64,000 nucleotides of DNA from Clostridium bowmanii (GTDB taxonomy: Bacteria > Bacillota > Clostridia > Clostridiales > Clostridiaceae). The DNA lies in the NCBI RefSeq assembly GCF_018861315.1, contig NZ_JAHLDL010000013.1, positions 59,385 through 123,384 of the forward strand. Reading direction: 5' to 3'. The translations under genes and the position numbers were made by a program. The notes below the pieces were generated by a model, which was given only the letters and a program-made list of their open reading frames with translations, made no database searches and had not been told where the DNA came from. This document shows positions 56,970 through 64,000 of this stretch, one piece after another (within the stretch, counting starts at the first letter, position 1; each line of letters starts with the position of its first letter).

Positions 56970-57893
56970 CTACACTTTCTCTCGGGATTTTTTACCTAGA
57001 AGTCCCGAAGGCTTTACAATTAAAATTATGATAAGAATTGAAAATGCTATAGCATCTGAGTAGCTAGAGGATATATAAACCTTACTAAAGGTCTCAACCA
57101 GTCCCATTATTAGTCCCCCCAATAATGCACCTGGAATTATGCCTATTCCACCAAGGACGGCTGCCACAAATGCTTTTAGGCCTGGCATTATGCCCATAAA
57201 AGGGTCTATACTAGAATACAAAATACCTACCAGCACCCCTGCGGCTCCAGCTAGCGCTGACCCAATAGCAAATGTTATGGAAATAATATAGTTTACATTG
57301 ATACCCATAAGTGCAGCCGCATCTTTATCAAAAGAAGCTGCTCTCATTGCTCTACCTGTTTTAGTTTTAAAAACTATAAATTGAAGTATTACTACAAGCA
57401 AAATAGATACTAATATGATGATAATTTGACGATTGTCAATACTGAGTTCTGCAAAACGAATTACCTTTTGTGGCAAAAGGCTATCTGGATATGTTTGTGG
57501 ATCAGAACTCATTTTTAATCTAACTATATTTTGAAGAAGTACTGACATTGCAATTGCTGTAATTAGTATAGATAGTTTTGGAGATTTCCTTAATGGCTTG
57601 TATGCTATTTTCTCAATAATTACCCCTACTATTGCAGCTCCCACCATAGCTACTAATAGTGTAGGAATAAAAGGTAATCTTAAATTAGTTGCTGCAAAGA
57701 ATCCAAAATATGCTCCAACCATGAAAATATCTCCATGAGCAAAATTTATAAGTCCAATAATTCCATATACCATTGTGTAACCTACTGCAATCAATGCGTA
57801 CACAAAGCCAAGTGATAGTCCATTAATTGTTTGCTGTGAAAACTCCATAAACCTTGGTAATAGACCATTAATTAATTGTTGTAAAAACTCCAT
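56970..57893 (-). CDS. livH: Branched-chain amino acid permease LivH, with N-terminal duplication
   Basis: A 307-residue membrane subunit with about eight helices, INFAHGDIFMVGAYFG and AVLGGIGIIPGALLGGLIMGL. The N-terminus begins MEFLQQLINGLLPRF followed by MEFSQQTINGLSLGF, a 15-residue repeat that reflects a tandem DNA duplication of about 45 bp with some divergence. LivH proteins normally begin with only one such segment. The ATG at 57893 follows GGGAGG. Confidence 0.93.
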   Translation of the reverse strand: MEFLQQLINGLLPRFMEFSQQTINGLSLGFVYALIAVGYTMVYGIIGLINFAHGDIFMVGAYFGFFAATNLRLPFIPTLLVAMVGAAIVGVIIEKIAYKPLRKSPKLSILITAIAMSVLLQNIVRLKMSSDPQTYPDSLLPQKVIRFAELSIDNRQIIIILVSILLVVILQFIVFKTKTGRAMRAASFDKDAAALMGINVNYIISITFAIGSALAGAAGVLVGILYSSIDPFMGIMPGLKAFVAAVLGGIGIIPGALLGGLIMGLVETFSKVYISSSYSDAIAFSILIIILIVKPSGLLGKKSREKV

Positions 57894-57989
57894 TAGTCTT
57901 CCTCCCTTCCTCACCCCTCTAAATATATATATTTTTAAGCATACCCCCTACTGTAGATTAGTAATGAGGCATGCCCTCATATTTACTAT

Positions 57990-59147
57990 TTAAGGATTAA
58001 GCTTCTTTACAAAATTAAACTTGCCCCCTTCAACCTTCAAAATTACTGCTGATTTAATTGCATCTCTATTGGCATCAAAGGTTATTTTGCCAGATACTAC
58101 TTCAAGATTAGTTTTTAAGAGTGCTTCTTTGATACTTGGGCCGTCTGTTTTACCAGCAACTTTTATAGCTTCTACCATTATTTTTGCAGCATCATAATTT
58201 AAAACTGCCATAGCATCAGCAACTAAATTATATTTTGCTTTATATTCCTTTTGGAAGTCAACAACTAGTGGCGCTGTGTCATCTGCTGAGTAATGGTCAG
58301 ATAGATAGCATCCTTCAACTGCCTCCCCACCAACCTTAAATAAGTCAGCAGAATCCCAGCCATCTCCACCTAGTAATGGAACTTTTATATCAATGGATCT
58401 TGCTTGCTTTGCTATATTACCAACTGTTGAATAGTAATCAGGAAGTAATATTACGTCTGGGTTAGTTGGTTTTATTTTTGTTAGTTGTGCCTTAAAGTCT
58501 TTATCATTTGTAGCATAGGTTTCTTTTGCAACGATTTTTCCACCTGCCTCTATAAAACTTTTTTCAAAGAACTCAGCTAAACCTTTTGAATAATCATTAC
58601 CATTGTCATAAAGAATAGCAGCTGTCTTTGCCTTTAAATCCCCGCTAGCAAACTTTGCTATAACAGTTCCTTGAAAAGGATCTATAAAGCAAGCTCTAAA
58701 AACATACTCTCCACCTTTCTTAGTAACATCTGGATTTGTTCCCGTTCCTGTTATCATTGGTATTTTGCTTTGAGTAAGTATTGGTCCCAGTGCTATACAA
58801 GAGCCACTTGTTAATGGTCCAACTACAGCTACCACATTGTCATTACTTATAAGCTTTGTACCTACAGTTGTTGCAGTATCTGGTTTAGCTTCATCGTCTT
58901 CAAAAATAAATTTAACATTTCGTCCGTTAATTCCTCCAGCTTTATTTACTTGATCTTCTAATAACATAATGCCATTTTGACCAGATTTTCCAAAAGAAGA
59001 AACTGATCCAGTAAGTGGTAAGACAACTCCAATTTTGACATCTCCTTTCGTTTCAGTAGCTGGAGCTTCTGACTTAGTTGAACATCCTCCCAATATGCTC
59101 ACAGTCATAACCATACATAACATTAATGAAATTTTCTTTTTGAACAT
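57990..59147 (-). CDS. livJ: Branched-chain amino acid binding lipoprotein LivJ
   Basis: A 385-residue lipoprotein with signal peptide and lipobox ILGGCST (Cys near 22), then a type-I binding fold beginning VKIGVVLPLTGSVSSFGKSGQNG. AVVGPLTSGSCIALGP and the FRACFIDPFQGT segment are conserved in Leu/Ile/Val binders. It heads the operon livJ-livH-livM-livG-livF. The 97-base gap to livH has no clear hairpin. Confidence 0.93.
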   Translation of the reverse strand: MFKKKISLMLCMVMTVSILGGCSTKSEAPATETKGDVKIGVVLPLTGSVSSFGKSGQNGIMLLEDQVNKAGGINGRNVKFIFEDDEAKPDTATTVGTKLISNDNVVAVVGPLTSGSCIALGPILTQSKIPMITGTGTNPDVTKKGGEYVFRACFIDPFQGTVIAKFASGDLKAKTAAILYDNGNDYSKGLAEFFEKSFIEAGGKIVAKETYATNDKDFKAQLTKIKPTNPDVILLPDYYSTVGNIAKQARSIDIKVPLLGGDGWDSADLFKVGGEAVEGCYLSDHYSADDTAPLVVDFQKEYKAKYNLVADAMAVLNYDAAKIMVEAIKVAGKTDGPSIKEALLKTNLEVVSGKITFDANRDAIKSAVILKVEGGKFNFVKKLNP

Positions 59148-59820
59148 TTGCTAATCCCTCCTAAATTTTATTGACTTAAAATCTTTCATAAATATTATTT
59201 TTATTTCCACTGATACGCTAACAATATTATATGAATTAGTTATGGATAAAAAGTATTTTATGAATTAATTTTTAATCTATAATTCATAATTTATAAATTT
59301 TATTAATAATATCATGATATTATACGTAAATCAATACTCTTTTTTAATTATTTTTATTATTTTTGAATTTATTTTTTTTAAATCTTTCAATTGTACGTCA
59401 ATTGTTAAATTTTAAAAATACCACTTAACGAATTTACACTTATATTTTATTGCAACTAAAAAAGCCTAAATATTACATGCATGAAAGTTTCAATTCAATT
59501 GTTTAATTTTCTAAGTATTGTTTTAATCTTTAAGTAAAGCTTTTCATTTTTCATATTTCAATGAAATTCCATTAAAATTTATATATATATGTTAATAAAA
59601 CCCTTCAAACGCATTTTTTAATTCCTAATATATTTAAAATGAAATATTTATATTCAAAACAATTCCCGCGTGAATGATATCATTTTACATATTAATATCC
59701 ATTTTATATTTTGTAGCTTAATAACTTGTAACTTATATTCTATTTACAATTTTATATTGGCATATTGCAAGAGTTTTCTTTCAACAGTAGCCTTTAACCA
59801 ACAACCTAGACACAACAAAA
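59148..59820. other. Long gene-free leader region before livJ
   Basis: More than 650 AT-rich bases hold no convincing gene, T-box or riboswitch. A small dyad CAATTG-TACGT-CAATTG lies at 59388-59404 and could be a regulator site. A CodY-type box was looked for and not clearly seen. Confidence 0.4.
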
Positions 59821-59850
59821 AAAACACTGATTTTTATAAATCAGTGTTTT
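59821..59850. terminator. Bidirectional terminator after the OYE gene
   Basis: AAAACACTGATTT and AAATCAGTGTTTT form a perfect 13-bp stem with T/A runs on both sides, just downstream of the Old Yellow Enzyme gene on the minus strand. Confidence 0.9.
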
Positions 59851-59879
59851 TTTATTTTAATAATATATTAAAATAATAT

Positions 59880-60872
59880 TTATTTTAAACTTTCAATAGC
59901 ATTTTTAGCCCAATTAGAGTCTTTATATATAGCCCTAGCTACACCAATAAGATCCGCTTTTCCAGAAGATAAAAGTTTTTCAGCTGCGCTGGCTTCTGTA
60001 ATTCCACCTGTTAGGATAACTGGAATGGATACAACTTCCTTAATAGCCTCAGTTAGTGGAGAAAAATATCCTTGACTAGTATTACCTGGAATAGTATATC
60101 CACAAAATCCTCCTGAAATATCTAAGATATCTATGCCTGCCTTTTCAAATACTAAGGCTGCAGTTTTGCTATCTTCAATAGTACTTCCACCTTCCATATA
60201 ATCAGAAGCCCCTAATCTAAGGAGGATTGGAAAATCATTACCAACAGCCTCACGTACCGCTTTAATAATTTCTAAATGTATTTTAATTCTTCCGAGTACA
60301 TCTCCACCATATTCGTCAGTCCTTTTGTTAGTAAGAGGAGAAAAAAATTGGTTTAGAAGATATCCATGAGCAGAATGAATCTCTACACCATCAAACCCCG
60401 CTTCTTTAACTCTCCTTGCAGCACTAGCAAATTCTAAAGTTATAATTTTAATTTCATTTTTACTAAGTTCCCTTGGAACATTGCCTATGCGCGGATTAGC
60501 TATAGCTGAGGGACCAACAGGATCATATCCTGTAACATCCTTATTTGCTGCACTTCCGGCATGATTAATTTGCATTACTGTTTTAGAACCATTTTTATGA
60601 ATAACATTTGCCAGCTTTTTTAGATCTTCCACAATACCATCATCTGCTATAGAAAGCATTCTTTCACTAGCCTTACCAGGCTTAGCTATAAAGCTATGTT
60701 CAATAATAATCAATGAAATATACCCACCATGGGATTTTTCTTCATAATAATCTAAAATTCCTTTACTGACCCTTCCATCCGGTTCAGATTTAGAAGTAGC
60801 CATGGGTGGCATAACCAATCTATTGTTTAACATTAATTTGCACTGCTCTAGTGGTTTAAGTAAATATGACAT
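59880..60872 (-). CDS. NADH:flavin oxidoreductase (Old Yellow Enzyme family)
   Basis: A 330-residue FMN barrel enzyme of the short OYE/YqjM-like type. It shows MPPMATSKSEPDGRV near the start, QINHAGSA, and GVEIHSAHGYLLNQFFSPLTNKRTDEYGG, which includes the substrate-binding histidine and catalytic region, plus a C-terminal GGITEASAAEKLL phosphate site. It reduces activated C=C bonds of enones or similar compounds. The cluster-binding extension of 2,4-dienoyl reductases is absent. Natural substrate is unknown. It is monocistronic. Confidence 0.92.
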   Translation of the reverse strand: MSYLLKPLEQCKLMLNNRLVMPPMATSKSEPDGRVSKGILDYYEEKSHGGYISLIIIEHSFIAKPGKASERMLSIADDGIVEDLKKLANVIHKNGSKTVMQINHAGSAANKDVTGYDPVGPSAIANPRIGNVPRELSKNEIKIITLEFASAARRVKEAGFDGVEIHSAHGYLLNQFFSPLTNKRTDEYGGDVLGRIKIHLEIIKAVREAVGNDFPILLRLGASDYMEGGSTIEDSKTAALVFEKAGIDILDISGGFCGYTIPGNTSQGYFSPLTEAIKEVVSIPVILTGGITEASAAEKLLSSGKADLIGVARAIYKDSNWAKNAIESLK

Positions 60873-61043
60873 TTTCTACCTCCTGATATAATTAATTATT
60901 ATTCTTAAAGATTTATCATGGTTTCTAATTCTATCAAATTCACCCATAGAATTCAATGTTTCTTTAACTTTTTATTCTACATAAATTTTATCATAACTCA
61001 TAGTAATATCCTCCTCATTTTGTATAATCAATTTGTTCTCAAA

Positions 61044-61083
61044 AAATGCCAAATTCATTATAATACGATGAATTTGACATTTT
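61044..61083 (-). terminator. Terminator of the GH130 gene
   Basis: AAATGCCAAATTCAT and ATGAATTTGACATTT form a 15-bp stem with one mismatch, followed by TTTTTTGAG on the minus strand. Confidence 0.8.
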
Positions 61084-61093
61084 GTATACTATT

Positions 61094-62047
61094 CTATATT
61101 TCTTTTATGCATGCATCTACCAATTCACTTAAACTTCCAGTAGCTAAGCATATATAATTATCACAAGCACCATAGTATAATCTTATTTGATCTTTTTCAT
61201 AATCGGCTATTGCACCACAAGCAAATACTGTATTATCACAGTTGCCATGTTTTTCATAATCCATTTCTGGTGCTAATATATAGCTATTGGTCTTACCTAT
61301 AACTTTCCAAGGCTCGTCTAAATCTAAAAGCATTGCCCCTAAGTAGTAATAAGTTCCCCCTGCTGGTGAAAATACTCCATGTATTATTACCAGCCATCCC
61401 TTATCTGTTTTCATCGGAGGTGTTGGTCCTATTTTTTCCACATTCCAAAAACGATAACCTGCTGCTAAAACTGGTTTAAATTCTCCCCAATGTATTAAGT
61501 CTTCACTGGCAGAAATCCATATATCTCCACCAGAACCATCACCGCCACCTGGCCTATCCAATTTATAGTATTTTCCATTGATTTTTTGAGGAAATAAACT
61601 CGCCCCTCTATTTTTGGGTGCTGTTATAATTTCAATTCTTTCGTAAGTTTTAAAATCCTTAGTTTTTCCAAGCATGCCTACTGGACTCTCAAAACCCTTA
61701 ACCATTACTGGTGTTATTATATAATAAGTATCATCAATTTTAGTTATTCTATTGTCTATAAAATGATGATATAAATCCCAAGGCATACCTTCTTTTTGTA
61801 CCTCTATAAAGTTTTTATCATCTAAAGTAAAGTTTATACCATCCGTACTTCTAGCTATTCTAGTTTGACCAACATCTCGACCATAGCCTTTAGTTGCAGC
61901 ATGCTCCACCACCGATACTAATAATATTGTTTCATCACCATACATCATTGGTGATGGATTATAAATTTGTGCTACTCCATCAAAATCCTTCACATGTAAT
62001 ATAGGATTATTTTCATATCTTTTAAAAATTTTAGTTGCATCCTTCAT
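61094..62047 (-). CDS. GH130-family mannoside phosphorylase or mannosidase
   Basis: A 317-residue five-bladed propeller enzyme. It begins FKRYENNPILHVKDFDGVAQIYNPSPMMYGDE, the signature of GH130, and continues with RIARSTDGINF and DRPGGGDGSGGDIWIS. GH130 enzymes split beta-mannosides, some with phosphate and some with water, and the sequence alone does not decide which. The ATG at 62047 follows GGAGG by ten bases. A divergent AraC regulator lies 157 bases away. Confidence 0.85.
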   Translation of the reverse strand: MKDATKIFKRYENNPILHVKDFDGVAQIYNPSPMMYGDETILLVSVVEHAATKGYGRDVGQTRIARSTDGINFTLDDKNFIEVQKEGMPWDLYHHFIDNRITKIDDTYYIITPVMVKGFESPVGMLGKTKDFKTYERIEIITAPKNRGASLFPQKINGKYYKLDRPGGGDGSGGDIWISASEDLIHWGEFKPVLAAGYRFWNVEKIGPTPPMKTDKGWLVIIHGVFSPAGGTYYYLGAMLLDLDEPWKVIGKTNSYILAPEMDYEKHGNCDNTVFACGAIADYEKDQIRLYYGACDNYICLATGSLSELVDACIKEI

Positions 62048-62204
62048 TATTTTTATACCTCCATTTTTAAACATTTTGTTATTGTTTTCTACTGTATGTT
62101 GTAATATAATTATATTGCTAATATTTATTTATGAATACATATATATTGACTAATTTTTGTACTATCTTGACTTTTTGGAGGTGATATTTTTGGAGGTGAT
62201 ATTT

Positions 62205-63065
62205 TTGGATAATGAATTGATAGAAATGCCTATACCTGATGTGCCTATAAATGTAAAAATCGCTTCTAACAAAAAAATACATCTAAGCTCCACTACTCAT
62301 TTTCATAAAGAAATAGAGCTGTTAAGTGTAACCCATGGAAAGATGTCCTTTTCAATGGACAATAAAACAATAATAGCTAGCCAAGGAGACATTATATTCA
62401 TAAATTCTTTAGTACCTCATTCCACAGATGTCTTAGATGAAAATACAGATATATTAATTATACAATTTGATCCTAAAAGTCTATGTAATCATCAATTTCT
62501 ATTAGAATATAAATATCTATCGGATTTTCTAAATCAAAGTCCTAAATTATATGAATTATTTTTCCAAGGTTCCCCACTTCTAGCTGAACTATCAGCTATA
62601 CTTAATAAAATAAAAAGTGAATTTGATCAAGGTAATAGTGCCTTTCAACTTTATATAAAAGCCTACGTATATATGTTACTTGCCTGCCTTTATAGGCATA
62701 AAGTATTGATAGAACCTAAAAACAGTACTGAATATAACCTTTTAGACAAGATATCTCTAGCACTAAACTATATTGAGAATAATTTTAAAGAAGAAATCTC
62801 CTTAGAAAAACTATGTGAAATGGTTGGTTTTAACATTTATTATTTTTGTAGAATCTTTAAAAGAGCAACAAACAGGACCTTCGTAGAATACTTGAATTTT
62901 GTACGCATAGCAGAAGCTGAAAAGCTTCTAATGTTTTCAACTAAGAGCATAACAGATATAGCCCTTGAGGTTGGTTTCTCCAGCTCCTCTTATTTTAATA
63001 AAACCTTTAATAAATATAAAGGATGTAATCCAACTATTTATAGAAAATATCAATTTTTATCTTAG
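62205..63065 (+). CDS. AraC-family regulator, with duplicated ribosome binding site
   Basis: A 286-residue regulator. The N-terminal cupin sugar-sensing domain (HFHKEIELLSVTHGKMSFSM) is followed by two helix-turn-helix motifs, with SLEKLCEMVGFNIYYFCRIFK and ITDIALEVGFSSSSYFNKTF. Start is TTG at 62205, five bases after GGAGGTGAT. The same GGAGGTGAT occurs again 15 bases upstream through a tandem 15-bp duplication. A longer open frame exists but lacks a ribosome binding site. It is divergent from the GH130 gene and is its probable activator. Confidence 0.88.
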   Translation: MDNELIEMPIPDVPINVKIASNKKIHLSSTTHFHKEIELLSVTHGKMSFSMDNKTIIASQGDIIFINSLVPHSTDVLDENTDILIIQFDPKSLCNHQFLLEYKYLSDFLNQSPKLYELFFQGSPLLAELSAILNKIKSEFDQGNSAFQLYIKAYVYMLLACLYRHKVLIEPKNSTEYNLLDKISLALNYIENNFKEEISLEKLCEMVGFNIYYFCRIFKRATNRTFVEYLNFVRIAEAEKLLMFSTKSITDIALEVGFSSSSYFNKTFNKYKGCNPTIYRKYQFLS

Positions 63066-63106
63066 TTTCTATTAAAACTATTATTTATCAGTTTACTTAA
63101 AATAAA

Positions 63107-63140
63107 ACCTGTTCAATGGCAAATATGCTATTAAGCAGGT
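63107..63140. terminator. Hairpin between araC-type and DUF6106-like genes
   Basis: ACCTGTTCAATGGCA and TGCTATTAAGCAGGT pair along 15 positions with wobbles, with a T-rich tail on the minus strand. It lies between two convergent genes. Confidence 0.6.
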
Positions 63141-63171
63141 ATTATCTATACTATTATTAATTTTTATTATC

Positions 63172-63663
63172 TTATTTTTTTACCGCACTAGGATTAGATC
63201 TGTAGCAATAATCTAAAAACTTCTGATTTGGTACAAAGCTCAATTGCATTTTATTGTTTCCTTCTGTAACCATTGCAACATACACTATTTCCTTAGAAGT
63301 ATTGGGATAGCCCTTTACTATAAGACTTGGTTTGTTAGAATAATCTTTTACGGCAGCACTACCTTCTGGTGCTAGTAGTGTTACCTCTTTTATATTAAAA
63401 CTTATGAATTTTTTTCTTTTTTTCATTTCGAATATCTTCTCTATATCTATTTCGCCATTTGTAAATTGATACTCATACTCTACAAATAATTTCCCTTTGT
63501 AAAAAAAACATGCCCCAGCCACTCCTAATAATATAATTGCAAAAATTAAATTATTGCTAAGGGTTGCTATTCCAATACCTGCGAATAAATATGTTATAGC
63601 ATTTACTACTTTGTAAGAGCCTGTTTTATATGTTGTTACTAGTTGTTCATAAAAATGATCCAT
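63172..63663 (-). CDS. Two-helix membrane protein (DUF6106-like)
   Basis: A 163-residue protein with two adjacent helices (about 23-55) followed by a beta-rich cytoplasmic part (VEYEYQFTNGEIDIEKIFEMKKRKKF) like a PH-type fold, and a basic tail. Clostridia carry such proteins, assigned, I believe, to DUF6106. Function is unknown. The next 337 bases to the window end hold no gene that I can support. Confidence 0.65.
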   Translation of the reverse strand: MDHFYEQLVTTYKTGSYKVVNAITYLFAGIGIATLSNNLIFAIILLGVAGACFFYKGKLFVEYEYQFTNGEIDIEKIFEMKKRKKFISFNIKEVTLLAPEGSAAVKDYSNKPSLIVKGYPNTSKEIVYVAMVTEGNNKMQLSFVPNQKFLDYCYRSNPSAVKK

Positions 63664-64000
63664 TTAATTTCCCCCTCAGATTTTTTACATATTATATCAG
63701 CACTTCCTTAGTCAATTATAACACATATAGTTAAATTATCTTATCACAGGTTTCGAGCCAATTGCTAACATAAATCCCCCATCCTACTAGAAAGTACAAC
63801 CATAAGTTCTAACACCACATTCTCCATCCATTATATCTTTTGAAATAATATATCTTATACTCCGCACAATATATTATAAAATCCCTATATTTAATTTTAG
63901 GGTATTTTTTACTTGTATTTTCAACAATACTACAAACTTTTAACAAATTATTTAACTTAAATATCTATAATTATTTTTTATTCTAGAAAATGAATTATTA

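Noticed and set aside
59148..59820. T-box, CodY box or riboswitch upstream of livJ
   Set aside because: The region is AT-rich and homopolymeric. The only dyad (CAATTG) is too short to assign to CodY.
1..64000. CRISPR array, tRNA, rRNA, phage or insertion sequence
   Set aside because: No regularly spaced repeats, no transposase or integrase frame and no tRNA fold was recognised in either strand.
63664..64000. Coding or structured sequence at the right edge
   Set aside because: No open frame with a ribosome binding site and no stable hairpin was found.

Overview
The window is AT-rich DNA with short clostridial-style intergenic spaces, strong GGAGG-type ribosome binding sites, frequent TTG/GTG starts, and marker genes typical of an anaerobic Gram-positive: HydG for [FeFe]-hydrogenase, FeoA/FeoB with the small Cys-rich Feo partner, GntR/YtrA, RpiR and LacI regulators, and lipoprotein-type binding proteins. 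It fits Clostridium sensu stricto or a close relative. I cannot name the species. No rRNA, tRNA, CRISPR array, phage or insertion sequence was recognised.

Layout. Positions 1-4.1 kb are a decayed zone: a histidine-kinase pseudogene, a truncated TauE/SafE fragment, a truncated lipoprotein and a gutted ABC ATPase sit among intact small membrane proteins and an intact YtrA-type GntR regulator. 4.2-6.4 kb holds two hypothetical membrane proteins and UppP. 6.5-11.9 kb is a threonine operon (minus strand) reading phosphoglycerate-mutase-like protein, thrC, aspartate kinase, hom. No ThrB is present, and the mutase-like protein is the likely homoserine kinase. 12.4-18.3 kb is a LacI-controlled alpha-glucoside module: regulator, binding protein, two permeases, GH13 glucosidase. 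18.5-19.3 kb is a dioxygenase pseudogene with three lesions. 19.7-22.2 kb is a Fur-box-marked feoA-feoB-Cys-rich operon whose feoB appears to start with ATA. 22.3-27.3 kb carries a NYN-domain protein, a probable di-haem membrane protein, a P-type cation ATPase preceded by a probable metal riboswitch with a terminator, and a truncated Fe(III)-binding lipoprotein.

27.5-33.4 kb has a Cache-HAMP-PAS-GGDEF-EAL protein, a DUF362-ferredoxin protein and a FetAB-like exporter. 33.5-40.4 kb is the gluconate region: RpiR regulator, gluconokinase, GntP permease and two tandem 6-phosphogluconate dehydrogenases. 40.7-43.1 kb is a TetR regulator followed by an ABC ATPase and FtsX permease fused and ruined by one deletion. 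43.3-44.8 kb is a PAS-GAF-GGDEF gene whose best start is ATC. 44.8-46.6 kb is hydG with a long, attenuator-like leader. 46.6-51.7 kb is an ABC import system built around a DUF3798 lipoprotein of unknown ligand. 52.6-54.2 kb holds an iron-sulfur flavoprotein and an HExxH membrane protein. 54.5-59.1 kb is livJHMGF for branched-chain amino acids. 59.9-63.7 kb has an Old Yellow Enzyme homologue, a GH130 enzyme with a divergent AraC regulator, and a small membrane protein.

Two themes stand out. First, gene decay is widespread, including two apparently lost start codons. Second, short tandem duplications recur: 7 bp in the dioxygenase pseudogene, 15 bp over the araC ribosome binding site, 27 bp at the end of livG and about 45 bp at the start of livH. 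The best candidates for new biology are the hydG leader, the metal riboswitch, the DUF3798 importer and the non-ThrB threonine operon.
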